Below, piece by piece: positions 52,222 to 61,144 of a stretch of 64,000 nt of DNA. The translations under genes and the position numbers were made by a program. This DNA comes from Streptomyces sp. QL37. GTDB lineage: Bacteria; Actinomycetota; Actinomycetes; Streptomycetales; Streptomycetaceae. The stretch covers positions 8,393,765 to 8,457,764 of the forward strand of contig NZ_PTJS01000001.1 in NCBI RefSeq assembly GCF_002941025.1. The letters are read 5' to 3'. The notes beneath the pieces were generated by a model. It saw only the letters and a program-made list of their open reading frames with translations. It did no database searches and had not been told where the DNA came from. The first letter of the stretch is position 1. Every line of letters starts with the position of its first letter.

Positions 52222-52256
52222 AGGAGCGCGCCCCCGCCAGGCGGGAACGCGCTCCT
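52222..52256 (-). terminator. Stem-loop terminator of the zinc locus
   Basis: AGGAGCGCG (52222-52230) pairs with 52248-52256, with an inner CCCGCC/GGCGGG stem. It follows the aztD stop (52274) by 18 bases on the minus strand. Confidence 0.75.
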
Positions 52257-52273
52257 CGTAGGCCGGACGAGGG

Positions 52274-53470
52274 TCAGTGCCCCTTGACACCGCTCAGCTC
52301 GTTGGAGGCCTTCGGCAGTTCGGTCGAGGCCAGCTGCTCGCCCGACTCGATGTCGATCGCCAGCAGCTTCCTGCTCGACGGGTCCGAGACGTACGCCGTG
52401 TGGTCGCGCACGAACAGCGCCGGGCGGGCCTGCTGCCAGTCCAGCGGCTCCTGCCACGAGTCCAGGGCGGAGATCTTCCTGGTCACCTTGCCCGTGTCGG
52501 GGTCGATGACATGGATCCTGCCGTCGGTGCCCAGGACGAGCGCCTCACCGTGCGGACCCCGTGCCAGCGAACGGAAGGTGTAGCTCGTACCGATGTCGAC
52601 CAGCCGCATCCTGCCCGTCCGGGTGTTGATGAGGGAGACCTGCTCCGGACGTTCCAACTCGGCGTCCTTGTCCGTCTTGTAGTCCCCGAGGACCACGGGC
52701 GACTCGTCGGACCCGGCCTGGTTGCCGATCCGGCCGTACTCCGTGGGGCTCTTCACCTTCTTGACGGCACCGTCCTTGTAGACCAGGACGCCGTCCTCAC
52801 AGCCGATGACGACCGCCTCGCCCTGTGCGGTCGCTTCCCCATGGACACCGGGGCACTCCTCGCTCCGGGTGATCTCCTTACGGTCCTTGTCCAGCACGGC
52901 GATGCCGACGCGCTTCTCCTCCGTGCCGAGCGTGGTCACCAGCTTGCCGTCGGCCAGCTGGATGGCGACACCGTGGTGCGGGGCGGCGGAGGTGTACGTC
53001 TCGGCCTGCGGCTTCGTCCCGCCCAGGTCCTCGGGATCGAAGATCGTGACCACGCCGGTCCCGTCGGCGAACAGGATGGTTCTGCCCGCGTGCCGGACGA
53101 CGTGACCCGGCTTGCTGCCCTCGAACTCGACATCGGTGAGCTTGCGCCCCGCCGCGTCGAGTACCCGGAAACCGGTCGCGGTCGACACCATCACATGGCG
53201 GTCGTCGCCCGCCGGGTTGACCCGGTTGAACCCCTCCAGCGGTATGTCCTCGGCGAGCTTCAGCGTCTTCCCGTCCAGGATGTACAGGCCCCCGTCGTAC
53301 GTGGCGACAATCGGTTCCGCGACCTGGGCGGCCGGGGAAGCCGACGCCTTGCCCGTCGTCCTGGCAGCGGACCCCTCGGTCTCGCCCCCGCAGGCGGTGA
53401 GCGCGACGGATACACCGAGAAGGGCGCTGACGGCAGCCGCCGCCCTCGGGCGTGCTACGTGCTTCATCAT
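52274..53470 (-). CDS. aztD: AztD-like zinc metallochaperone lipoprotein
   Basis: A 398-residue lipoprotein (lipobox VALTACG) with beta-propeller-type repeats such as GGLYILDGKTLKL and LYVHDPDTGKVTR-like strands. It resembles AztD, a periplasmic or extracellular zinc chaperone that hands Zn to AztC. It is the distal gene of the minus-strand zinc operon, after AztC. Conserved His and acidic patches (SAAPHHGVAIQLADG) suit zinc binding. Confidence 0.85.
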   Translation of the reverse strand: MMKHVARPRAAAAVSALLGVSVALTACGGETEGSAARTTGKASASPAAQVAEPIVATYDGGLYILDGKTLKLAEDIPLEGFNRVNPAGDDRHVMVSTATGFRVLDAAGRKLTDVEFEGSKPGHVVRHAGRTILFADGTGVVTIFDPEDLGGTKPQAETYTSAAPHHGVAIQLADGKLVTTLGTEEKRVGIAVLDKDRKEITRSEECPGVHGEATAQGEAVVIGCEDGVLVYKDGAVKKVKSPTEYGRIGNQAGSDESPVVLGDYKTDKDAELERPEQVSLINTRTGRMRLVDIGTSYTFRSLARGPHGEALVLGTDGRIHVIDPDTGKVTRKISALDSWQEPLDWQQARPALFVRDHTAYVSDPSSRKLLAIDIESGEQLASTELPKASNELSGVKGH

Positions 53471-53515
53471 GTGACTTTCCTCTTCATGACTGTCGCGCTT
53501 GAACGCGACAGGTGA

Positions 53516-54448
53516 CTATCGGGCTCCCAGGCCCGTGGATATGGCCCTGGTGTTGGCGCGCATCATCTCCAGGTAGGTGGCCGCCCCCTTTCCCTTCGCT
53601 GTGAGGGATTCGGAGAACAGCGGCACGACAGCGACCGCGATGCCGCTCTCGCGTCTCAGCACCTGGGCCAGCCGGTCGGGTTGCGACGAGTCCGCGAAGA
53701 TCGCCTTCACACCGGCCGTCTCGATCGCCGTCGCAAGGGACTTGAGGTCCGAGGCGCTCGGCGAGGCGAGCGTGGTCCCGCTCGGGATCACGGCGCCCAC
53801 GATCCGGAAGCCGAAACGCTGCGCCAGGTATCCGAAGACATGGTGGTTGGTGACCAACTGGCGATGCCGGGGCGGGATTGCGTCGAACTGTCCACGCATC
53901 CACGTGGTCAGCTCGGTGAGCTGCGTCCCGTAGGCGGTCGCGTTCTTCTCGACTACGGCGCCGTCGACGCCCCTCACATGCTCGGTGATCTGATCCGCGA
54001 TGAGCCGGACGGCTGCGCGGACCCGCTCGGGGTCGGTCCAGAAGTGGGGGTCCGCCTCGTCGGCCGACTCGCCCGCCGTGTAGGCGATCGGGTCGACCAA
54101 CTCCCCGACCGCCAGGGTGGAGACGCCGGCCTCCTCGGAGGCCTCCACATGACGCAGGACGTTCTCCTCCAGGCCGAGACCGTTGTGGACGACCAGATCG
54201 GCCTGCTCGATGGACGCGGCCTGCGGAGCCGAGACACCGAAGGAGTGGGGATCGGCGCCGGCCTGCATCAGCACGGTCACCTCGGCCTCGTCGCCGACGA
54301 TGTTGCGGGTGATGTCGCCGAGGATGTTCGTGGTGACGACCACCGAGGGGCGGTCCCGCTCACCTCCCGAGCAACCGCTCACCCCGAGAAGCAGTACGCC
54401 GGCCAGGGCGGCGACAAGGAGACGCGCGGTCGCGGAACCGGTGTTCAT
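53516..54448 (-). CDS. aztC: Zinc ABC transporter substrate-binding lipoprotein
   Basis: A 310-residue cluster A-I binding protein with lipobox LLGVSGC. Zinc ligands visible: His in GADPHSFGVS, His in DPHFWTDP, His in TNHHVFGYLAQRFGF and Asp in FADSSQPD. There is no long His-rich loop, as in AztC-type proteins that use AztD to load zinc. Its ATG overlaps the preceding aztD-like gene's stop by 4 bases. Confidence 0.9.
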   Translation of the reverse strand: MNTGSATARLLVAALAGVLLLGVSGCSGGERDRPSVVVTTNILGDITRNIVGDEAEVTVLMQAGADPHSFGVSAPQAASIEQADLVVHNGLGLEENVLRHVEASEEAGVSTLAVGELVDPIAYTAGESADEADPHFWTDPERVRAAVRLIADQITEHVRGVDGAVVEKNATAYGTQLTELTTWMRGQFDAIPPRHRQLVTNHHVFGYLAQRFGFRIVGAVIPSGTTLASPSASDLKSLATAIETAGVKAIFADSSQPDRLAQVLRRESGIAVAVVPLFSESLTAKGKGAATYLEMMRANTRAISTGLGAR

Positions 54449-55665
54449 CGGCCGGTCTCCACCATGTGCGTCGGGGCGAAGTCGAGGGGGAAGGTCCGGG
54501 CGATCCGAAGCCGGTCGTCGTAGTCGATCTCGTAGACCTTCCGTGCCGCGGCGTCGTTGACGTACGCGCGAGTGGTGTCGACCTCGATGACGGCGGACCC
54601 GCCCCCCGTCGGGAGGAGTTCCTTGCGGGCGAGCCGCTTCCCGGTGGTGATGTCGTAGGCGGTGAGCGCACCGTCCTCGCCGAGCGCGAGCAACGGCGAG
54701 CCCTCACCCGCGGTGTTGGCGGCCACGACCGCGCCGGTTCCGATGCGTGTCCACGAGCGGTCGGTGACATCGAGGACCCAGGTGGCCGCATCGCCCGACC
54801 TGGCCGCGAGCGTGGTGCTGCCCGCCCGGTGGTGGAACTCCACCGCCCGCTCCGATGCCTTCACCGCTGTGCCGTACGGGATCTTCTCCGCGTCGAACAC
54901 GCCCTTGTTCTCGCTGACCAGCAGCGCGCCGTCGGCACATCCGAACACCACGCCCCTACGGGTGACCGCCTCGCCCCGCGCCTGGGCACAGGGCTCCTTG
55001 AGCGTGGTGACCCGCGCACCGTCCCGGTCGTGGACCGCGACGGAGTCCTTCCCGGCGCCCGCCGCCGTGACCAGCAGGTGCTCCTCGAAGGGGACAGCCG
55101 TCCCGCTGCCCGCGCCGGTGAGCACGCTGCCACGGGGGACGGTTCCGCCCTCCAGCTGTTCGCGGTCGAGCAGCCGGATGCCGCCCCCGGCGGAGGAGAG
55201 CGCTGTGACGGTCTGATCGCTGTGGACCCGGGCGGCGTCCGTCCCCGGGACGGTCCCCGCCACGTCGCGAATCGCGGCACGGTAGTAGTGGACGTGGTCG
55301 CCGTGATCAACCGTCCAGGCACCGGTGTCGACGACGTGTGTGCTGCCGCCGGAGCTCAGGTAGGCGAACCTGCCGTCGGCGCGCAGGCCTTGTACACCGT
55401 CTCTGTCCTCGAGCGATGTGATGTCCTCGGTGGCCAGGTCCAGGACCTTGACCGCCCCGGTGCCCGCGTCGGCGAGAACGAGCCGGGACTGCTGTTCGGA
55501 GGCTTCTTCGGCTCCCTCGACGTACCCATGGGGTTTCGCCGCGGAGGCAGAAGCCTTCGAGGGTGTCTTCGCGTCGCTGCCGCTCTGGCAGCCGACGAGC
55601 AGCCCGGAACCGACGAGGAAGGCGCACGAGAGTGCTGCGGCGGTCCGGGTTTTCCTGAGTGTCAT
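54445..55665 (-). CDS. Second AztD-like lipoprotein
   Basis: A 406-residue lipoprotein (lipobox LLVGCQ) with the same propeller-type architecture as AztD: repeated strands such as TGAVKVLDLATEDI and GALTAYDITTGKRL, a His cluster DHGDHVHYYRA, and a C-terminal YDDRLRIARTFPLDFAPTHMVETG resembling the end of AztD-type proteins. It lies between AztB and AztC with ATGA overlaps on both sides. Two AztD paralogues in one operon is unusual. Confidence 0.8.
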   Translation of the reverse strand: MTLRKTRTAAALSCAFLVGSGLLVGCQSGSDAKTPSKASASAAKPHGYVEGAEEASEQQSRLVLADAGTGAVKVLDLATEDITSLEDRDGVQGLRADGRFAYLSSGGSTHVVDTGAWTVDHGDHVHYYRAAIRDVAGTVPGTDAARVHSDQTVTALSSAGGGIRLLDREQLEGGTVPRGSVLTGAGSGTAVPFEEHLLVTAAGAGKDSVAVHDRDGARVTTLKEPCAQARGEAVTRRGVVFGCADGALLVSENKGVFDAEKIPYGTAVKASERAVEFHHRAGSTTLAARSGDAATWVLDVTDRSWTRIGTGAVVAANTAGEGSPLLALGEDGALTAYDITTGKRLARKELLPTGGGSAVIEVDTTRAYVNDAAARKVYEIDYDDRLRIARTFPLDFAPTHMVETGR

Positions 55666-56543
55666 GACGGATGTCCGTATTCCATGGGCGGGCGGTCGGT
55701 CGTGGGGGTCGGGGGAGCGGACCGCAGCCGTCGGCGGTGGAGGCCGGAGGCCGCGGTGGAGAGCAGGAACTGCACGACTGCCGCGGCGGCGATGCTCGCC
55801 CCCGCAGCCGTGCGGAGGTGCCACGAGAGCAACAGGCCGACGAACGTCGCGCTCGCTCCGAGGCAGGCGGCGCCGGCCATGATCACCGGGATCCGCCGCG
55901 CCCACGGCAGCATGGCCGCGGGCGGCGCGATCAGCAGGCCGAAGACCAGCAGCGTCCCCACCACGTGGAACGACGCGACGATGGCAAGCGTGAGAAGGGC
56001 CAGCAGAGCCGCGTGCGCGAGGCGCGGCCGGAGCCCCAGGGTGTGCGCCTTGCGCTCGTCGAACGCCAGCGCGACGAACGGCCGGTAGCCGAGTACGGAG
56101 ACCACCAGCGCGACGGCCAGAGCGCCCCCGAGGTAAGCGAGGTCCGCCGGACGCACGGCGAGTACATCGCCGAAGAGGAACCCGGTCAGGTCGACCGCGA
56201 ACGACTCCGAGCGCGAGACGACGATCACGCCCAGCGACAGCATCCCCACGAAGAGCAGGCCGATGCTGGTGTCCTGGGACAGCCGGGGTGACCGCCCGAC
56301 GACGCTGACGCCGAGCGCCATGACCCCCGCGCTCACGGCGGCGCCGATGAGCAGATTGCCTCCCAGCAGCGAGGCGAGGGCGATCCCGGGAAGCATGCCG
56401 TGCGACATCGCGTCCCCCAGGAACGCCATGCCGCGCAGGACGACCCAGGTGCCGGCCAGGGCACAGATCGACGACACGAGCACGCCGCCCCACAGGGCCC
56501 GTTGGACAAAGGTCACCTCGAAGGGACCCATCAACCATTCCAT
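55662..56543 (-). CDS. aztB: Zinc ABC transporter permease
   Basis: A 293-residue membrane protein, ABC-3 family. It has about eight hydrophobic segments and LRGMAFLGDAMSHGMLPGIALASLLGG and ALAFDERKAHTLGLRPRL, the typical Zn/Mn permease loop. It pairs with AztA. The Zur box lies 18 bases upstream of ATG 56543, and no ribosome site is visible, so the message may be leaderless. Its stop overlaps the AztD-like gene. Confidence 0.9.
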   Translation of the reverse strand: MEWLMGPFEVTFVQRALWGGVLVSSICALAGTWVVLRGMAFLGDAMSHGMLPGIALASLLGGNLLIGAAVSAGVMALGVSVVGRSPRLSQDTSIGLLFVGMLSLGVIVVSRSESFAVDLTGFLFGDVLAVRPADLAYLGGALAVALVVSVLGYRPFVALAFDERKAHTLGLRPRLAHAALLALLTLAIVASFHVVGTLLVFGLLIAPPAAMLPWARRIPVIMAGAACLGASATFVGLLLSWHLRTAAGASIAAAAVVQFLLSTAASGLHRRRLRSAPPTPTTDRPPMEYGHPS

Positions 56544-56560
56544 GCCGCCGGACACTACAA

Positions 56561-56575
56561 TGAAAATGATTATCA
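56561..56575. promoter_or_regulatory. Zur box between aztB and aztA
   Basis: TGAAAATGATTATCA matches the 7-1-7 Zur palindrome TGAAAATGATTTTCA at 14 of 15 positions. It lies between the divergent aztB and aztA starts, so both arms of the zinc locus are expected to be repressed by Zur when zinc is ample. Confidence 0.88.
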
Positions 56576-56608
56576 CTACAAAGAAGCTGACAGGAAGAGG
56601 CTCGGAAG

Positions 56609-57310
56609 ATGCAGCGACAGGTGAGACTCGACGGCGTGTCGGCCGGCTATCCGAACCGTGCGGTACTGAAGCAACTCACCCTGGATATACCGGCGTTGAC
56701 GACCACGGCTGTGGTCGGGCCGAACGGCTCGGGCAAGTCCACGCTGCTCGGGGTGATCGCGGGAGTGATCCAGGTAACAGCGGGCGAGGTGGAGCACCGT
56801 ACGGAGAAGCGCGTGGCGCTCGTGACGCAGCGCAGCAGAGTGGCCGATGTGCTGCCGCTGACGGTGCGGGACGCGGTGGCGATGGGGAGGTGGGGCAACC
56901 GCGGACCCTGGCGGCGGCTCTCCCGGCGGGACCGGGACTCCGTGGAGACGAGCATGAGCCGGCTCGGCATCAGCGCCCTCGCCCATCGGCAGCTGGGGGA
57001 GCTGTCGGGCGGCCAGCGCCAGCGCGCTCTTGTCGCGCAGGGACTGGCCCAGGAGGCGGATCTACTCCTGCTCGACGAGCCCACCACCGGGCTCGACGCG
57101 ACAGCCCAGCGGCTCATCGCCGACGTGCTGGCCGAGCTGACGGGGGAAGGGGTGACGGTGGTCCAGGCGACCCATGACCTCGAAGTGGCGAGATCGGCGG
57201 GGCATCTCCTGCTGCTCCAGGACGGCCGGCTGCGTGGAGAGGGCGATCCCCGGCAGGTGCTGACCGGAGACGCGATCGACGAGATCTGGCAGCTGCCCCC
57301 GAGGAGGTGA
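56609..57310 (+). CDS. aztA: Zinc ABC transporter ATPase
   Basis: A 233-residue ABC ATPase with Walker A VVGPNGSGKST, the signature LSGGQRQRALVAQGLAQ, Walker B LLLLDEPTTGLD and a switch His in ATHDLEVA. It energises zinc import through AztB. It is divergent from aztB, sharing the Zur box, with AGGAAGAGG as ribosome site. A strong hairpin follows at 57387. Confidence 0.93.
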   Translation: MQRQVRLDGVSAGYPNRAVLKQLTLDIPALTTTAVVGPNGSGKSTLLGVIAGVIQVTAGEVEHRTEKRVALVTQRSRVADVLPLTVRDAVAMGRWGNRGPWRRLSRRDRDSVETSMSRLGISALAHRQLGELSGGQRQRALVAQGLAQEADLLLLDEPTTGLDATAQRLIADVLAELTGEGVTVVQATHDLEVARSAGHLLLLQDGRLRGEGDPRQVLTGDAIDEIWQLPPRR

Positions 57311-57386
57311 GACGCGGGAGCGGGCGGTGGCCGGCGGCCCTGCGCTCCCGGACCAGGAACGCTCGCCCCGCGGCGCCTGCGCAGCC

Positions 57387-57425
57387 GGCAGGGCCCGGAC
57401 CGCGCGTCGCGGTCCGGGCCCTGCC
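57387..57425. terminator. Bidirectional terminator between aztA and the DUF6243 gene
   Basis: A perfect 18-base stem (57387-57404 with 57408-57425) around a 3-base loop, between two convergent genes. Confidence 0.88.
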
Positions 57426-57457
57426 GCCGTACGGTGCCGCTCCGCGGCGGTCGTGCG

Positions 57458-57673
57458 TCAGCTCTGTGCGGTGTCGCCGTCCGCCTGCCCGGCGCCCCCG
57501 GCTGCGCCTGTCTTCTCGCGCATCTTGCGTACCAGCTCCGCCTTCTGGTCGGCCGCACCCTGACGGTCGAGGTTGCGGTGCGGACCGTTGTTCTGCCGTT
57601 CGGCGCGCGACAGCCTCTTGCGCTGGCCGCCACCCATGCCCACGGGGTTGTTGATGTTCTTGCTCACGGTCAC
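57458..57673 (-). CDS. DUF6243 family protein
   Basis: A 71-residue basic protein: MTVSKNINNPVGMGGGQRK, RLSRAERQNNGPHRN and DQKAELVRKMREKTG. This pattern is that of the small Streptomyces DUF6243 family, of unknown function. GTG 57673 has GGGAG 5 bases upstream; GTG 57667 is possible. Confidence 0.8.
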   Translation of the reverse strand: MTVSKNINNPVGMGGGQRKRLSRAERQNNGPHRNLDRQGAADQKAELVRKMREKTGAAGGAGQADGDTAQS

Positions 57674-58017
57674 GGGTTCTCCCGGGTAATGATGCGAAGT
57701 GATCTACGGATTCATCGGTGGGGACCGACGGCCACATCGAAGGGCGTCACCAGCGGCCCATCACGCTCTCCCTCGTAGATCGGCGTCTGGAAGAACATGA
57801 CAAATACGTTACCCGGTTCCGCCGGCCCCGCTCACCAGCCGGTCACACCTCTCAGGCAGCTTTCGGCCGGGCTCGCCCCCCGGTCGGATGGGAGCGACCG
57901 TACCCGGGGCGTACAGACCCTGCGCTGATCACCGCGGGACCGCGCCCGGTACCGGCCCGGGAGCGGCATCCCGCGAGGGACGACCGCACCCGGGCTCGTA
58001 CGCCACCTGTGCCACGG
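57674..58017. other. Intergenic interval without a supported gene
   Basis: About 340 bases between the DUF6243 start and the GH9 stop contain no frame with a recognisable product and no clear hairpin. Confidence 0.5.
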
Positions 58018-60675
58018 TCAGCCCGACTTGCAGGCCCGTCCGTTCAGCTTGAACGACGCCGGATCCGGCGCCGGATCCACGGCCGAGGTGTTGAAACCGA
58101 AGTCGACCGAGGCGCCCGGGGCCAGGGTCCGGTTCCACAGGAGCGGCCTGGCGCTGACCGTCCGGCCGGACTGGTCGAACTCCGCGCTCCATGTATGGCT
58201 CAGGCGCTGTTCGCCCGACAGCAGCCAGGTCAGCGACCACGGCGAGACCGGTTCCGGGCCGGTGTTCTCGACGCGGACCGTCACCGTCGAGCCGCTGCTC
58301 CACGGGTGCGAGGAGTACACGACCTTGCAGGTACGGGCCGGGTCGGCCTGCCCGTCGCCCGCGTCGTCCAGGTAGGAAGCGATGAAGGCCAGCGGCGCGT
58401 TCCAGTTGATGGTGATCTCGTTGGTCGCCCAGGAGCCGATGTCGTCGATGTAGCACATGGCAGGGGCGCAGCCGCTGAGCTTCTCCGCCGCCACCGGGTC
58501 GCCGGAGGCGATCGCGGTCAGGTTGGGCCCGCCCGCGACGGACCCGGGTGCCGGGTGAGGCAGAGCGGGGTCGTTCTGATGCGCCCAGAAACGGTGGTGC
58601 TGATTCCGGGAGTCCCGCTCGCCGTAGCCGGTGACGTACGACTGGTTGAGGGGGTTGCGGCCGAGCAGGTAGTCGGCGCCCCGCAGCACGGCGTCCTGGT
58701 AGGCGGCGTCACCGGTCAGGTCGTGGGCCGTGGCCAGCACGGTCATGTTGTTCAGGACCTGACTGTTGGATCCCCAGACGTAGTCCTCGCCCTCGGGGGC
58801 GTACGGAAGCCCGTACTCCTGCGCGCGGGACTGTGCCGCGTAGCGGTCGGCGGCCGCGGTGACCACGGAGCGGACCTCGCCGAGCTGCGCCGACGTCAGA
58901 CCGTTCGGCACAGTCGCCAGGGTGAGCACGCCCAGTCCGCCGGTGGAACCCCACGAGATGCCGCCGCCCGACGGGAAGACCGCGTCCGTGTCACCGTGCA
59001 GGTCGGAGGAGAGCACGGCCTGGCGGTAGGTGTCCTTGCCCGTCGTGGTGAACAGCTCGGCGGCGGCCCAGTAGAACTCGTCGGAGACGTCGTTGTCGCT
59101 GTACGCGCCGCCGCCGATGCCGTCGTTCGGGTCGGCGAGTACGTCCGGGTGCTGCTTCGCCGCGCCCCACGCGGTCTCGGCGGCCTTGAGGCAGCGGTCC
59201 GAGAAGGCCTTGTCGAAGGGCGCGTAGAGCCGGGCGCACTGGGCGGCCGAGGCGGCGAGGTTCAGCGTCGCCGCGGTCGACGGGGGGTGCAACTCACGCT
59301 GCTGGGGATCGAGATGCGGCTTCATCGGCAACCCGGTCCACTCGGCATCATGCATCTTGTGGTGCGCCATCCCCGCCAGCTGCTCGCCGGCCGGGACCTG
59401 CATCTTGATCAGGAAGTCCATCTCCCAGCGCGCCTCGTCCAGGATGTCAGGCACCCCGTTGTCGCGCTCGGGTACCCGTAGCTCACCGTCGCCGAGCTCT
59501 GCCGACTCGGCGTTCGGGGCGGTCAGGGTGCGCTCGTACGTGGACATCAGCTGGGCCACCGAGATACCGCCGTTGACCACGTACTTGCCGTGGTCGCCCG
59601 CGTCGTACCAGCCGCCCGACACGTCCAGCCGGTAGTCGCATTCCCCCTCCCGGCAGGGGACGTCCGTGTCGCCCTTGTTGGGCGCGACACCGATGTGGCC
59701 TGCCGGGCGCGCGTACTCCTCGCCGACGAGGTCCGCCTCGATCGGGGTGCCGCTGCGGTTGTGGTAGAAGTACGCCAGCGCGTCGGAACGCAGTCCGTCG
59801 TACAGGTCACCGCGGATCGAGAACGGCTCGCTCACCTCGCCGTCGACCTCGACGGTGTAGCCGTCGCCAGCCGTGGTGAGGCCGCCGAAGTCGAAGGTGT
59901 GGACCCGCTGGAGCGAGCTGGGGTCCTCGCCCTGCGGAACGGTCGTACCGGTGGCGGCCGTCGACCCGTCCTCGGCCTTCACCGTCCACGGCAGCGGCGC
60001 GTCGGCGTCGGTGACCACGGTGCCGTTCTTGGGACCGTGGGGCAGGTACCCGACCTGGTTGACGCGCACGGGCGAGCCGGTGTCCGGCACGTACACGGGG
60101 GGTTCGGCCCCGCCCCGCAGGGATACGTCGTCCAGACAGAAGTCCGTCGCCCGCTCACCGCCGCCGATCTGCAGCTGCACCGACGCGGCAGGCAGGTCCA
60201 CCGATGCCGTGAACGTACGAGTCACCTGTGTGGCCTCCGTGCCCACGGGGTCCGCGGTGGCGAGCGCCGTGGTGTACGGCTCCACCGCCTCCTGGACCCG
60301 GGTCTGGACGGTCAGGGGGACGGTCGAACTGGCCGTGTAGGAAAGCTCGTAGCTCTCGCCCGCGACGATCGGGACATCGTTCTGGCCGACGATGACGTCC
60401 CAGGCGTTGGCCGTCCCGGCGGGTACCTCCGCGCACAGCCGGCCGTCGGACACGGCCGCCGGCGCATTCGCCGTCCACCACCACGGTGCGGTACCGGCGG
60501 CGAAGTCGCCGTTGGTGATCTGTTCGGGACCGGGTTCGGCCGCCAGGGCGCCGGCCGTGCCGGGCACCGCAAGCGCCGCCGCGAACAACAAGGCGGCGGC
60601 TGACATCCCGAACACGCGTCTCCCGTGCCGAGGGCGGATGCGCACGGGCCGTGCGGAGGGTGGTGAGGCATTCAC
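58018..60675 (-). CDS. Secreted GH9 cellulase with two carbohydrate-binding modules
   Basis: An 885-residue multidomain enzyme: signal peptide (about 1-45), N-terminal CBM4/9-like module (ITNGDFAAGTAPWWW, about 52-190), an Ig-like CelD_N domain (PVRVNQVGYLPHGPK), the GH9 catalytic domain (SGGWYDAGDHGKYV with Asp pair; HHRFWAHQ; TNEITINWNAPL with the acid Glu), and a C-terminal CBM2-like module (CKVVYSSHPW to FKLNGRACKSG). It is a beta-1,4-glucanase acting outside the cell. GTG 60675 is chosen; the CebR box 57 bases upstream indicates cellobiose or cellotriose induction. Confidence 0.92.
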   Translation of the reverse strand: MNASPPSARPVRIRPRHGRRVFGMSAAALLFAAALAVPGTAGALAAEPGPEQITNGDFAAGTAPWWWTANAPAAVSDGRLCAEVPAGTANAWDVIVGQNDVPIVAGESYELSYTASSTVPLTVQTRVQEAVEPYTTALATADPVGTEATQVTRTFTASVDLPAASVQLQIGGGERATDFCLDDVSLRGGAEPPVYVPDTGSPVRVNQVGYLPHGPKNGTVVTDADAPLPWTVKAEDGSTAATGTTVPQGEDPSSLQRVHTFDFGGLTTAGDGYTVEVDGEVSEPFSIRGDLYDGLRSDALAYFYHNRSGTPIEADLVGEEYARPAGHIGVAPNKGDTDVPCREGECDYRLDVSGGWYDAGDHGKYVVNGGISVAQLMSTYERTLTAPNAESAELGDGELRVPERDNGVPDILDEARWEMDFLIKMQVPAGEQLAGMAHHKMHDAEWTGLPMKPHLDPQQRELHPPSTAATLNLAASAAQCARLYAPFDKAFSDRCLKAAETAWGAAKQHPDVLADPNDGIGGGAYSDNDVSDEFYWAAAELFTTTGKDTYRQAVLSSDLHGDTDAVFPSGGGISWGSTGGLGVLTLATVPNGLTSAQLGEVRSVVTAAADRYAAQSRAQEYGLPYAPEGEDYVWGSNSQVLNNMTVLATAHDLTGDAAYQDAVLRGADYLLGRNPLNQSYVTGYGERDSRNQHHRFWAHQNDPALPHPAPGSVAGGPNLTAIASGDPVAAEKLSGCAPAMCYIDDIGSWATNEITINWNAPLAFIASYLDDAGDGQADPARTCKVVYSSHPWSSGSTVTVRVENTGPEPVSPWSLTWLLSGEQRLSHTWSAEFDQSGRTVSARPLLWNRTLAPGASVDFGFNTSAVDPAPDPASFKLNGRACKSG

Positions 60676-60731
60676 CGGGAAGGCCTTTCGTCGACAGGGG
60701 CGGTGGGCATGGGGGAGTGGCACCCGCCATA

Positions 60732-60745
60732 TGGGAGCGCTCCCA
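60732..60745. promoter_or_regulatory. CebR operator upstream of the GH9 cellulase
   Basis: TGGGAGCGCTCCCA is the exact palindromic CebR site known from Streptomyces cellulase and cebEFG promoters. CebR represses until cello-oligosaccharides bind it. Confidence 0.92.
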
Positions 60746-60876
60746 TCCGATTGTGGGGGTGAATTGCGCGTTCCGCCAGGGGCATGACAGCTGTAGGTGT
60801 GGCGGGGAGGGTGATCACGGTGGGCGACTGCGTCACGGGCGGGGAGGGCGCCCGCGCTTCGACGCGGCCCCACGCT

Positions 60877-61092
60877 TCAACGCGGCCCCAACTCGAGGGC
60901 CCGCACCCCGGCGTAGAGGGCGGCGACGTCCGTGGGTCTGAGCAGAGAGCGACCGGTGAGGCGGGAGACGCGGTCGAGGCGGTTGCGTACCGTGTTGCGG
61001 TGGCAGTACAGAGCCTCCGCGATCTCGGACGTCGATCCCGTCTCCGAATCCAGCCATGCGGTGACTCCCGCACGAACGCCGCCCGTTGTCAC
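60877..61092 (-). pseudogene. C-terminal PucR-type helix-turn-helix remnant
   Basis: A 71-codon frame with STSEIAEALYCHRNTVRNRL and VSRLTGRSLLRPTDVAAL, the C-terminal HTH_30 domain of PucR-family regulators that are normally several hundred residues. The N-terminal sensing part is missing. It could still be expressed as a small DNA-binding domain, but truncation is more likely. Confidence 0.6.
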
Positions 61093-61144
61093 TCCGTCCC
61101 TGGACCGTCACTTCCCACCGGTACGTCTCCCGCTCGCGTCGTGA

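Noticed and set aside
52144-52290. Longer N-terminus of the GNAT gene up to 52290
   Set aside because: It overlaps the aztD stop and contains the strong terminator hairpin at 52222-52256, and its residues show no family pattern.
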